Origin: Phaeobacter porticola
Lineage (GTDB): Bacteria; Pseudomonadota; Alphaproteobacteria; Rhodobacterales; Rhodobacteraceae
DNA: 64,000 bases
Direction of reading: 5' to 3'
Assembly (NCBI RefSeq): GCF_001888185.1
Contig: NZ_CP016364.1
Coordinates: 3,348,001 to 3,412,000, forward strand
In this document: piece by piece, positions 18,705 to 27,323 of the stretch
How the letters are laid out: each line of letters starts with the position of its first letter
How positions within the stretch are numbered: position 1 is the first letter of the stretch
Notes under the pieces: model-generated
What the model was told of the DNA's origin: nothing
The model's database searches: none
The model's input: only the letters and a program-made list of their open reading frames with translations
Made by a program: the position numbers and the translations under genes

Positions 18705-20303
18705 ATGAACATGCGCGCCAGCACTGCCAAACCTGCATATGGGATTCTTGTAGAAGCGTTGCGGGGCCCGGTCACCGCACGACTTGGCGGCAAGATCATC
18801 GCGCAGAGTACCAGCGCCAAGGTCATGTATGAAACGCGGCGGGCGGCCGCGATCTATTTCCCGCGAGAGGACATTCATGCCTGCCTCTCACCAGCGAATG
18901 GACATCAGACCTTCTGTCCCTTCAAAGGCACTGCTGGCTACCAAGACATTCAATTTGGGGGGCACAACGTCTGCAATGCCGCCTGGCACTATGATGACGC
19001 CCTACCCGAAGCCTCGGGTATCGCAGGCCATGTCAGCTTTATGCCAGATGCGAAAGTGGAGATTGATCTGGGTAACAATCAGCTTGAGGTGCCGGAATAC
19101 GGCAATATCTCAGGCCCGCTCATTGACTGGCTGTTGCGCGAGGCCGCTTACCTGCCCACGCCAGAGGAGTTTACCCAGCACCTGGCCGAAAAGCTGGTCG
19201 AGCATGGCGTGCATCTCTCCCGCCTCTCGGTAATGGCCTGGTCGCTTCACCCTATGATTGCCGGTAAGAATTTCATCTGGAGCCGTGCCACAGGCGATGT
19301 CACAACCTACGCCCCCAGTTACGAAATCCATGATCACCCCGCGTTTCAAAACAGCCCGTTGCGGCATGTCTCCAACGGGCTGGGCGGCATTCGTCAGCGT
19401 CTGGATCTGGAACAGCCGAGCGACGCGTTTCCCATCCTGAACGATCTGCGCGAAGAAGGGGCAACGGACTACGTCGCCATGCCGCTGCCCTTCTCCGACG
19501 GGCGGATCAACGTGCTGACGGTCGCCAGCCACCACCCGCGGGGGTTCTCTACCGAAAATCTCGGGCTGATCTTTGAATGCTCAGCGGTGATCGCACGTTA
19601 CTACGAGGTCTTTATGCAGCGCGAAAACGCGCAGTCCCTACTGGAAACCTATGTCGGAAAACGCACCGGTGCGCGGGTGCTGGGCGGGGAAATCCGGCGT
19701 GGCGACGGCGACGATATTGATGCCGCGATCATGTTCTGCGATCTGCGCGGATCGACGCGGCTAGAGGAAGAACTGGGCCGCACCGCCTATATTGAGCTGC
19801 TTAACAGTTTTTTTGAGACGGCCTCAACCATCGTGCATGAACACGGCGGTGAGGTGCTGAAATTCATCGGCGACGCGGTGCTTGCCGTGTTTCCTGCAGG
19901 TGACAATCCCGCAGAGGCCCGTGCGCAGGCCCTGCAATCTGCGCGTGCCATCGTCGCCGGTCTGGACGCCCTGGGCAACGATGAGGGCGGGCGTCGTTGC
20001 GAATGTGCCATTGGTCTCGCCTATGGGCGCGTCACCTATGGCAATGTTGGTTCCCGCGAAAGACTAGACTTTACGGTCATTGGGCAGGCCGCAAATATTG
20101 CAGCCCGTCTTGGCGACTATGGCAAATCCTGCGGTCAGACGATTGTGGTCAGTCGTGACCTTCTGGAGACGCCAGAACAGGCCACCCCGCTTGGCTCAGT
20201 ATCACTTCACAACGTATCCCAACCGGTCGAGGCCTATGCCGTTTCTATTGCGATGGACACAGATCAGGATGCGACGCCCTGTTCAGCGACCAATGCGCGC
20301 TGA
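18705..20303 (+). CDS. DUF427 - class III nucleotide cyclase fusion protein
   Basis: A 532-residue soluble protein. Residues about 10-120 match DUF427 (IYFPREDI, FCPFKGTAGYQDI, NAAWHY, IAGHVSF). A middle segment of about 200 residues resembles the N-terminal region of rhizobial and roseobacter cyclases. The last 190 residues are a cyclase homology domain with metal Asp residues in MFCDLRGST and FIGDAVLAVF and the VIGQAANIAARLGDY segment. It should convert ATP or GTP to the cyclic nucleotide; DUF427 may act as a ligand sensor, but that is inference. The start at 18705 has GGGAG eight bases upstream; the 173 bp before it hold no gene. The 3' end overlaps the convergent acyltransferase by 40 bp. 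Confidence 0.8.
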   Translation: MNMRASTAKPAYGILVEALRGPVTARLGGKIIAQSTSAKVMYETRRAAAIYFPREDIHACLSPANGHQTFCPFKGTAGYQDIQFGGHNVCNAAWHYDDALPEASGIAGHVSFMPDAKVEIDLGNNQLEVPEYGNISGPLIDWLLREAAYLPTPEEFTQHLAEKLVEHGVHLSRLSVMAWSLHPMIAGKNFIWSRATGDVTTYAPSYEIHDHPAFQNSPLRHVSNGLGGIRQRLDLEQPSDAFPILNDLREEGATDYVAMPLPFSDGRINVLTVASHHPRGFSTENLGLIFECSAVIARYYEVFMQRENAQSLLETYVGKRTGARVLGGEIRRGDGDDIDAAIMFCDLRGSTRLEEELGRTAYIELLNSFFETASTIVHEHGGEVLKFIGDAVLAVFPAGDNPAEARAQALQSARAIVAGLDALGNDEGGRRCECAIGLAYGRVTYGNVGSRERLDFTVIGQAANIAARLGDYGKSCGQTIVVSRDLLETPEQATPLGSVSLHNVSQPVEAYAVSIAMDTDQDATPCSATNAR

Positions 20304-21313
20304 ACAGGATCCGCCATCGAAATTACCAGCGGATCCTCTGCCTGCCGTGCTTTGAAATCCGCCTTGCCCCCCAGCCCCTGCCAGTTGATCTGTACCAGAG
20401 ACTGCGCCACAGCACCGCCCAATGTGGTGCCCGGGCCAGTGACAATGAACAGGTCCGGAGCAAACTCCCGTGCTGCACTCTGTACCGAGCGGGTGAAATC
20501 ATAGGTCTCGACCACCTGCGTGTTGAGTGTGTACGCCCAAAGGTCCTGCCCGGTGTTTGCATCGGGCCACCAGATATGGCCACGGCCATCCACCATCGGC
20601 CGCATAGGATTCTGAAACAAGTCCACAGGTAGTTTTGCACGTCCTGCGGCAGCAACCGGTGCCTGTAGCGCTGTATGGAAAGCCGCATGGTTGGCCAGCC
20701 GCATGGGAAAGCGATCCTGCATCACAGGAACAGCCTGTTCAAAGGCCACAAGCCCGTTGTCGTTGCCAGCCAGAACGATCATGCCCCCCAGATCAATTGA
20801 CAACGACAGGTCATGATTGGGCAGCGCATTGATGTCACGTGCCATCCGCAGCAGCTCTGCCTTGCGCCGCAGATCCAGCTGCCAATCATCGCCCTGACAA
20901 GGGTAGACCAACTGCCCCCCGATCAACTGCTCTTGCATCAGCTGGCCCATGGTGTTGACCACCTCAAACCCTGCGTCAGGGCTTAGGGCACCCGCTGCGG
21001 CAAGCGCGATGTACCAGCCCATGGAATTGCCAGTCACGGCCACCACATCAATGTCCCCCGCCAAAGACTGCACATCCGCGATCGCACTGGCATAGATCAA
21101 CGGTGACGCCACATCGCCACGCGAATACTTGGAAACTGAATACCGCCCAGCAGTATCTAGCTCTGTGACGCTTTCTTGTCCGGCGGCCATACGTTGCGCA
21201 TCAAACCCGCCTATCAGAGCCTGTTTGTCACCATGATGCCGCGCCAGATATCCCAGTTCGGCCTTGTTGTAGGTGCCCCGGCCCGGGCAGATCAAAACAG
21301 CGGTACGGGTCAT
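20264..21313 (-). CDS. FabD-like acyltransferase with altered substrate pocket
   Basis: A 349-residue protein resembling malonyl-CoA:ACP transacylase. The nucleophilic Ser is in GNSMGWY (FabD: GHSLGEY) and the catalytic His in NHAAFHTAL. The FabD arginine that holds the malonyl carboxylate, in the RGxxMQ motif, is replaced: the segment reads NTMGQLMQEQ. A non-carboxylated acyl group is therefore more likely than malonyl. The start overlaps the end of the E1 gene by ATGA, so the two enzymes are translationally coupled; it may transfer an acyl group made from a 2-oxoacid. The substrate is unknown. Confidence 0.75.
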   Translation of the reverse strand: MTRTAVLICPGRGTYNKAELGYLARHHGDKQALIGGFDAQRMAAGQESVTELDTAGRYSVSKYSRGDVASPLIYASAIADVQSLAGDIDVVAVTGNSMGWYIALAAAGALSPDAGFEVVNTMGQLMQEQLIGGQLVYPCQGDDWQLDLRRKAELLRMARDINALPNHDLSLSIDLGGMIVLAGNDNGLVAFEQAVPVMQDRFPMRLANHAAFHTALQAPVAAAGRAKLPVDLFQNPMRPMVDGRGHIWWPDANTGQDLWAYTLNTQVVETYDFTRSVQSAAREFAPDLFIVTGPGTTLGGAVAQSLVQINWQGLGGKADFKARQAEDPLVISMADPVQRALVAEQGVAS

Positions 21314-23499
21314 GTGTCAGCTCCTGTCAGGCGCAGCGCAGCCGCAATAATACTGTCTTTGGATGGCAAGGTCGCCGCATAGGCAGGGCCTGTGGGGATG
21401 AAACAATCCTCAGCCACCACACGCGCCATCGGCACCTCCGCCTCTTCGTAGAACAGCGCCATCAGCGCCTCAGACTGGCTGCCGGTGGTGCGGCATTCAT
21501 CGACGATCAAGATGGTCTTACAATCCGCCGTAGCCGCAAACATCGCGTGTTTCGGCAGGGGCGCGAGCCAGCGCAGATCAACAATGCGGGCAGCAATGCC
21601 TTTGGCCTCCAATTCTTGCAACGCTTGGGTCGCAAGATAGCGACCATTGCCATAGGTCACGATTGCCAGATCGGTTCCTTCACCATGCACGCCCACCTCG
21701 CCCAGCGAAATCCGCTGATCCGGCGCAGGGTAGCGGCGCATCCAACCGCCGTCCTTGGCCACGTGCAGATCCCGCATCGGATAAAGCGCAATAGGTTCCA
21801 CAAAAACCACCACCCGCTGCTCCTCCCGTGCCAGCCGCACTGACTCGCGCAGCATCATTGCCGCGTCAGCCCCATCAGAGGGGCAGGCGATCACGATGCC
21901 CGGAATATCGCGCAGCACAGCCAGCGAGTTGTCATTGTGGAAATGGCCGCCAAAACCTTTCTGATACCCAAGCCCTGCAATACGCAGCACCATCGGATTG
22001 CTGAACTGACCATTGGAGAAAAACGGCAAAGTTGCCGCCTCGCCGCGGATCTGATCCTCGGCGTTGTGCAAATAGGCGAGGAACTGGATCTCTGGGATCG
22101 GCACAAACCCGTTGTGCCCCATGCCAATAGCAAGACCCAGGATTGATTGCTCATCCAACAGCGTGTCGATCACCCGGTCGGGACCAAATCGCTGTTGCAG
22201 TTTCTGGGTGACGCCATAGACGCCACCCTTTCGGCCCACATCCTCACCCATGGTGACCAATTCGCCATGCTCCAGCATCAGATCTGTCAGCGCCCAATTG
22301 ATAAGCCTGCTCATCGGTTGCGGGTCGGACTGCGCGCGCAGGTCACTACCCAGCACCTCCCCACGAACTTCGGCGCTTGGCCCATTGGAGGCGCGACATC
22401 CGCGTGGTGGTGGGATCAGGCTGGCACTGACATCTCCCGCAGTTTTGAGATGGGGGCGGGTGACAACCTCTGTGCGAATCCGTTCCACACGCGCGCAGGT
22501 CTGGGTGTAGATTTCCAAAGCCTTCTGTGATGATAGAGCGCCCGCCTCTGACAGCAGGCGCACAGAGTGCAGCAGCGGATCATTGGCCTCGTCCGCCTCG
22601 ACCTCAGCCTTACTCATATAGGTTGTTGGTACGTCCGCACCTGCGTGGCCATATAGCCGAACTGTACGTAGGTGCAGAAACGCGGGCTTGCGCTGGTCAC
22701 GGACATAGCGTGCCGCTTCCGATGCAACCGCATATGTCTCGTGGATATTCAAACCATCAGCCTGAAAATACCGCAGGCCCGGGCGGTGCGACATCGACGC
22801 CTCGATCCAGCCTTTTGGGGTCTTCACGGAAATGCCGATCCCGTTGTCCTCGCAGACAAACAGCAGCGGCAGCGGCGTGGATTGCACGGAGGTCCAGCAT
22901 GCCGTGTTGATCGCGCCCTGAGCGGTGGAGTGATTGGCTGAGGCGTCACCAAAGGAGCACATAACCAGCCCATCGCGCGCCAATACGCGGTGTTCGGGAT
23001 CATGGCGACGTGCGGCTCCGATGGCATAGGCGGCACCAACCGCCTTGGGCAAATGGCTGGCAATGGTCGAGGTCTGTGGCGGGATCATCAGAGCTTTGGA
23101 ACCAAGTACCTTGTGCCGCCCACCGGATGTCGGATCCTCAGCAGAGCAGGCAAAGGACAGCAACATATCCCACGCGATGTTCTGCCCCGGCACCTGATCT
23201 GCGCGGGCGATCTGAAACGCTGCATCACGATAGTGCAGGAACGCCATATCATCAGGCCGCAACGCTCTCGCGATAGCCGCCATGCCCTCATGACCAGAGG
23301 ACCCGATGGTGTAGAACCCCTGCCCAGCCTTCTGCATCGCCCGACTGGTGCGGTCCAGCGCACGGCTCAGCACCTGCGATCGATAGATTGAAACCGCTTC
23401 GGCTGCGGATAGAATGCCATTCGGCGAAGCCCCCGGCGGCAGCGAGCCTGCAACCACTCGGTCAAGAAAATTCTGATGCACGATCTCGGCGCGATCCAT
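21310..23499 (-). CDS. Fused 2-oxoacid dehydrogenase E1 (alpha-beta), thiamine diphosphate-dependent
   Basis: A 729-residue single-chain E1 component. The N-terminal alpha half (about 1-330) has the diphosphate/Mg2+ motif beginning GDASANHSTAQGA and ending CEDN. The beta half (about 395-729) carries GEDVGRKGGVYGVT, the EIQFLAYLHNAEDQI segment and the C-terminal VDECRTTGSQSEA typical of E1 beta of branched-chain or acetoin-type complexes. It decarboxylates a 2-oxoacid and would normally acylate a lipoyl E2, but no E2 or E3 is nearby. Instead it is coupled to a FabD-like acyltransferase. An imperfect inverted repeat upstream may be an operator. Substrate unassigned. Confidence 0.88.
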   Translation of the reverse strand: MDRAEIVHQNFLDRVVAGSLPPGASPNGILSAAEAVSIYRSQVLSRALDRTSRAMQKAGQGFYTIGSSGHEGMAAIARALRPDDMAFLHYRDAAFQIARADQVPGQNIAWDMLLSFACSAEDPTSGGRHKVLGSKALMIPPQTSTIASHLPKAVGAAYAIGAARRHDPEHRVLARDGLVMCSFGDASANHSTAQGAINTACWTSVQSTPLPLLFVCEDNGIGISVKTPKGWIEASMSHRPGLRYFQADGLNIHETYAVASEAARYVRDQRKPAFLHLRTVRLYGHAGADVPTTYMSKAEVEADEANDPLLHSVRLLSEAGALSSQKALEIYTQTCARVERIRTEVVTRPHLKTAGDVSASLIPPPRGCRASNGPSAEVRGEVLGSDLRAQSDPQPMSRLINWALTDLMLEHGELVTMGEDVGRKGGVYGVTQKLQQRFGPDRVIDTLLDEQSILGLAIGMGHNGFVPIPEIQFLAYLHNAEDQIRGEAATLPFFSNGQFSNPMVLRIAGLGYQKGFGGHFHNDNSLAVLRDIPGIVIACPSDGADAAMMLRESVRLAREEQRVVVFVEPIALYPMRDLHVAKDGGWMRRYPAPDQRISLGEVGVHGEGTDLAIVTYGNGRYLATQALQELEAKGIAARIVDLRWLAPLPKHAMFAATADCKTILIVDECRTTGSQSEALMALFYEEAEVPMARVVAEDCFIPTGPAYAATLPSKDSIIAAALRLTGADT

Positions 23500-23573
23500 G
23501 GCCTTATCCCCTATGTGACAGGGCTTTATTGCTCAATTCATGTGATATTTCCAATGAGATTACGACGCCTAAG

Positions 23574-23601
23574 TATGCGCAAAACTCATGCTTTTCGCAT
23601 A
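23574..23601. promoter_or_regulatory. Imperfect inverted repeat upstream of the E1 operon
   Basis: TATGCGCAAAA (23574-23584) is mirrored by TTTTCGCATA (23592-23601) around ACTCATGC, with one extra base in the left arm. It is centred about 88 bp upstream of the E1 start. The size and base bias resemble AsnC/Lrp-type sites, which often control branched-chain oxoacid genes; this is conjecture. Confidence 0.35.
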
Positions 23602-23623
23602 CATGCGTTAGCTGTCACACAAT

Positions 23624-23652
23624 AAAAAAGGCCGCGCCGGAGCGCGACCTTT
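23624..23652 (-). terminator. Intrinsic terminator after the BCCT transporter gene
   Basis: The minus strand reads AGGTCGCGC (23651-23643), loop TCCG, GCGCGGCCT (one G-T wobble), then a T run (A tract 23624-23629 on the plus strand). It lies 25 bp past the transporter stop. Confidence 0.85.
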
Positions 23653-23676
23653 GAAACGTGCAACCAATCGGCTCGC

Positions 23677-25491
23677 TCAATCCATCTTGGCCCGCAGGCT
23701 GTCACGGTAAAGCGCCTTGGCCAGCGAGATCATCATGAAGACCATGACGATGGTAAAGGGCAGCGCCCCGATGATCATGGCATTCTGCAAGGCACCAAAC
23801 GGATTGGATGCCGTGCCGCTATTGCCAGCAATAATCAGCGCCCCGATGACAGAGGTCAGGATCAGGCCCCAGATGATGCGGTGTTTGATCCCGGTTTCCT
23901 GTTCGCCGCCGGACATGATGGTGTTCATTACCAGAATGCCCGAGTCTGCGGACGTCACAAGGAAGGTCATAATCAGCACCACACACATCACGGTGATTGC
24001 CGACAGAAAGCCGCCAGAAATCATCTGCTCTAGCGTTGCAAACAGTTTGGCTGTGTTGGTGGCCCCGATGATTGATCCTGCGGCGCTGCCATTCAGCTCC
24101 AGATCAATTGCGGTGCCGCCCAGAATGGTCATCCACAAAAAGCAAACAATTGCCGGCGCGATGACGCAACCCAAGATGAACTCACGCACGGTGCGGCCTT
24201 TGGAAATACGCGCCAGAAACAGGCCAACAAAGGGCGAGAAGGCAATCCACCAGGCCCAGTAGAACGTGGTCCACCCAGCCTGCCAACCAAACTGACGACC
24301 CTGCTCACCTGCTGCATAGATGGCATCTGCCTCAAGCGCGGCAGCAGAGGCGGGCAGACCCTCGGTAAAGCCACCAAGTGACCCCCAGGGCGATGTTGCC
24401 GACCCGTAGATGGCGCTTACGTCCTCAGCAGGCAGCGCTTTGGCCGCCTCGGGCAGAGCGGTGGCAAAAGCATCTGCCGATTGCGGGCCATATGCGCCAA
24501 ACGACAGCTGGGTGAAATGCAGGATGTAGTCCACCAAACCACTGCCAAATTTGGTCATCGCAAAGAAGAACGATCCAAAGAAGACAAAGGTCAGCAGCAG
24601 AATAACCGACAGAACAAGGTTCAGGTTCGAGAGGTATTTGATCCCGCGACCAACACCGGACACCGCCGATAGAATCGACAGCCCCATGATCACAATCAAA
24701 GCGGACAGCAGACCTACGGTGCTTGGCTTAGGGGCTTCGGCATCGCCGTTCATCAGCCATTCCATGCCGGATACTGCATAAACACCGTCAACAAACTGGC
24801 TTACGCCGAAACCGATGGTCACAGACACACCAAGAATGGTGGCCACAACACCCAGAACATCAACCAGATGCCCAATAAAGCCGTTGGCGGCCTTGCCCAG
24901 TAGCGGTGTCAGTGCGGAACGGATCGTGAGCGGCATGTCACGGGTATAGGCGTAGTAGGCCAGCGACAGGCCGGTCAAAACATAGATCGCCCAGGCATGG
25001 AACCCATAATGCAGGAAAGTGTAGCGATAGGCTGATTTCACGGCTTCTTCTGAATTCGCAGCCACTTCACCGGACAGAACCAGCGGGTTGGATCCCCAAA
25101 GACCAAGCGGTTCGGCGGTGGCAAACACCATCAAGCCAACCCCAAGACCTGCGCCAAACATCATCGAGAACCAAGAGAAATTTGAGAACTCTGGAACCGC
25201 GTTGGCTGGACCGAGTTTCTTACTGCCGGTCGCGGGCAGAATGGCCAGCACAAACAGGAAAAACGCAAAGACGCCAACAGAGATAATGTAAAATGCGTTG
25301 AACCCGTTCAGCAATTCACTGTTTACCCACGATAGCATGCCGCTGGCCTTGCTGGGCCAGACCAGTGCCCAAAGGACAAGTGCTGTCATAATGATCTTAC
25401 TGATCAACGCGATAGGAAGGCTGTGACCTTCGTAAAATCCGGATGGAGCCGTCTCGATCTCCAACTCGGTAAATGGTGGCTTGATTGACAT
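23677..25491 (-). CDS. BCCT-family betaine/choline/carnitine-type transporter
   Basis: A 604-residue polytopic membrane protein with about twelve transmembrane helices. The BCCT signature runs through WTTFYWAWWIAFSPFVG and ARISKGRTVREF, and the substrate-box region MFGAGLGVGLM matches the glycine-rich TM3 of sodium-coupled members. It imports quaternary amines or a related zwitterion such as betaine or DMSP; which one cannot be decided. An insertion of about 70 residues rich in Ala lies between TM7 and TM8. ATG 25491 has AGGGAA eight bases upstream; the ORF extends 17 codons further without support. It is transcribed alone with its own terminator. Confidence 0.92.
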   Translation of the reverse strand: MSIKPPFTELEIETAPSGFYEGHSLPIALISKIIMTALVLWALVWPSKASGMLSWVNSELLNGFNAFYIISVGVFAFFLFVLAILPATGSKKLGPANAVPEFSNFSWFSMMFGAGLGVGLMVFATAEPLGLWGSNPLVLSGEVAANSEEAVKSAYRYTFLHYGFHAWAIYVLTGLSLAYYAYTRDMPLTIRSALTPLLGKAANGFIGHLVDVLGVVATILGVSVTIGFGVSQFVDGVYAVSGMEWLMNGDAEAPKPSTVGLLSALIVIMGLSILSAVSGVGRGIKYLSNLNLVLSVILLLTFVFFGSFFFAMTKFGSGLVDYILHFTQLSFGAYGPQSADAFATALPEAAKALPAEDVSAIYGSATSPWGSLGGFTEGLPASAAALEADAIYAAGEQGRQFGWQAGWTTFYWAWWIAFSPFVGLFLARISKGRTVREFILGCVIAPAIVCFLWMTILGGTAIDLELNGSAAGSIIGATNTAKLFATLEQMISGGFLSAITVMCVVLIMTFLVTSADSGILVMNTIMSGGEQETGIKHRIIWGLILTSVIGALIIAGNSGTASNPFGALQNAMIIGALPFTIVMVFMMISLAKALYRDSLRAKMD

Positions 25492-25883
25492 ATTCGTTCC
25501 CTGATGGCTGTGACGCGTCATTGTTGTCATGCCCCGTTTCACCCTGACGCTTGGGTGACGGGTTTGTTCTACGTGGCAAGTGTTGTTATTCGTATCCGGT
25601 TTCGATCGCCCCCCAATCGCATGCCGCAGACGCGCATTTGGCCAAGGTTACTCAAATATCAGGGCGCAAGCACTTCGAATAATATGTAGCGAATTTCAGA
25701 AAAATTAAAACACGTGAATCAAGTGCGATTTAGCTTTAATTTCCAGATCCTTACGAAAAACCCTACACCAGAGGTGTGCGGTTACTGGCACGGGAAGGGC
25801 CAACAAGATACACATATCAGGACGAAAGCCCCCTCCCGAAGATAGATCGAGGCTAACCTAAAACAGGTAAGCGCGGAGACAGA
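25492..25883. other. Intergenic region upstream of the BCCT gene
   Basis: This 392-bp stretch separates the BCCT gene from the end of urtE, both on the minus strand. It holds no plausible gene. The part at about 25660-25760 is markedly AT-rich compared with the surroundings and probably contains the BCCT promoter. I saw no clear terminator for urtE. Confidence 0.5.
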
Positions 25884-26579
25884 TCAGACCGATACGCCCG
25901 CCAGCAGATCCCCGCGACTTACCTCATCGCGATCGCCTCTGAGCGCGACACTCCCGCGCCGTAGTACCAGAAATTGATCGGCGAGATCATAGGCAAAATC
26001 AAAATACTGCTCGACCAAGACAATTGCCATGTCACCCTCATCACGCAGCTGGCGGATCACTGCGCCAATCTGCTGAATGATATTGGGCTGAATGCCCTCG
26101 GTCGGTTCGTCCAATAACAACAACTTAGGCCGGGTGATCAATGCCCGCGCGATTGCAAGCTGCTGTTGCTGACCGCCGGACAGATCGCCGCCACGCCTAT
26201 AACGCATATCGTGAAGCACCGGGAACAGGCTGTAGATCCGGTCAGGCACCCCATGCTCTGTCATAGGCAGGCAGGCAAAACCGGTTTCAAGGTTTTCATG
26301 AACCGTCAACAGTGGAAAGATCTCGCGCCCTTGGGGGACATAGGCAACCCCTTTGCGGGCCAGCTGATGCGGCAGTGAAACCACCAATGGTTCGCCATCC
26401 AGTGACACAGCCCCCCCTGATCGAGGGTGGCGGCCCGAAATCGCCCGCATCAGGCTGGTCTTACCAACACCGTTGGTGCCCATGACACAGGTTACCTCCC
26501 CTTTGGCGGCCTCCATCGTGATCCCGTTCAGGATTTGGGAATGCCCATAGTGCAGGGTCAGATCATTGATACTCAGCAT
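25884..26579 (-). CDS. urtE: Urea ABC transporter, ATP-binding subunit UrtE
   Basis: A 231-residue LivF-type ATPase with Walker A GTNGVGKTS (about 34-42), signature LSGGQQQQLA and Walker B LLLLDEPTEG. It energises high-affinity urea uptake together with UrtD, membrane subunits UrtB/UrtC and binding protein UrtA. It is last of the urtABCDE operon, 3 bp after urtD. The operon lies opposite a complete urease operon, which supports urea over branched-chain amino acids. Confidence 0.93.
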   Translation of the reverse strand: MLSINDLTLHYGHSQILNGITMEAAKGEVTCVMGTNGVGKTSLMRAISGRHPRSGGAVSLDGEPLVVSLPHQLARKGVAYVPQGREIFPLLTVHENLETGFACLPMTEHGVPDRIYSLFPVLHDMRYRRGGDLSGGQQQQLAIARALITRPKLLLLDEPTEGIQPNIIQQIGAVIRQLRDEGDMAIVLVEQYFDFAYDLADQFLVLRRGSVALRGDRDEVSRGDLLAGVSV

Positions 26580-26582
26580 GGT

Positions 26583-27323
26583 TCAGCGTCCCAGATAGAC
26601 ATCGATAACAGTTTGGTCGGCGGTCACATGATCCAGCGAGCCTTCGGCGAGAACCGAGCCTTCGTGCAGGACAGTGACCTTGCAGTTCAGCCGACGAACG
26701 AATTCCATGTCGTGCTCCACCACCACCACCGCGCGCGTCTGGGCGGCGGCGACCAGAATGGCAGTGGTCTGCTCCCGTTCTTCGGGGGTCATTCCCGCTG
26801 CGGGCTCATCCACCAGCAACAGCCGGGGTTCCTGCGCAAGCAACATACCGATCTCGAGCCACTGCTTTTGTCCGTGGCTTAACTCTCCTGCCATTCGATG
26901 CAGCGCATCGGTAAGGCCAATCTCATCCGCCAGTTGCGCGACACGCGCCATATGTTCAGGCGTCGGCCGGTATAGCAGCACAGCAAGGGGACGATGATCC
27001 GCTTTTACTGCCATGATCAGATTGTCTTGAACGCTTTGCTCTTCGAATACGGTTGGCTTCTGGAATTTCCGACCGATCCCCTCTCGTGCAATGCGCGCCT
27101 CTGAGCGGGCAAAAATCGACCGCCGCTTACCATCCCAGGTAATGCGGCCCGTGTCCGGTGTTGTCTTGCCTGTGACCACGTCCATGAATGTTGTCTTGCC
27201 GGCACCATTCGGGCCGATGATGGCGCGCAGCTCTGTCCGACCGATCCGAAACGACAGATTGTTGATCGCCTTAAATCCGTCGAAACTGACGGAAACACCT
27301 GACACTTCCAGCAAGGGATTCAT
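26583..27323 (-). CDS. urtD: Urea ABC transporter, ATP-binding subunit UrtD
   Basis: A 246-residue LivG-type ATPase with Walker A GPNGAGKTTFMD, the LSHGQKQWLEIGM signature (the HGQKQWLEI form is a UrtD hallmark) and Walker B LLLVDEPAAGM. The C-terminal helical extension ends VIDVYLGR. Its start overlaps the end of urtC by 4 bp. Confidence 0.94.
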   Translation of the reverse strand: MNPLLEVSGVSVSFDGFKAINNLSFRIGRTELRAIIGPNGAGKTTFMDVVTGKTTPDTGRITWDGKRRSIFARSEARIAREGIGRKFQKPTVFEEQSVQDNLIMAVKADHRPLAVLLYRPTPEHMARVAQLADEIGLTDALHRMAGELSHGQKQWLEIGMLLAQEPRLLLVDEPAAGMTPEEREQTTAILVAAAQTRAVVVVEHDMEFVRRLNCKVTVLHEGSVLAEGSLDHVTADQTVIDVYLGR

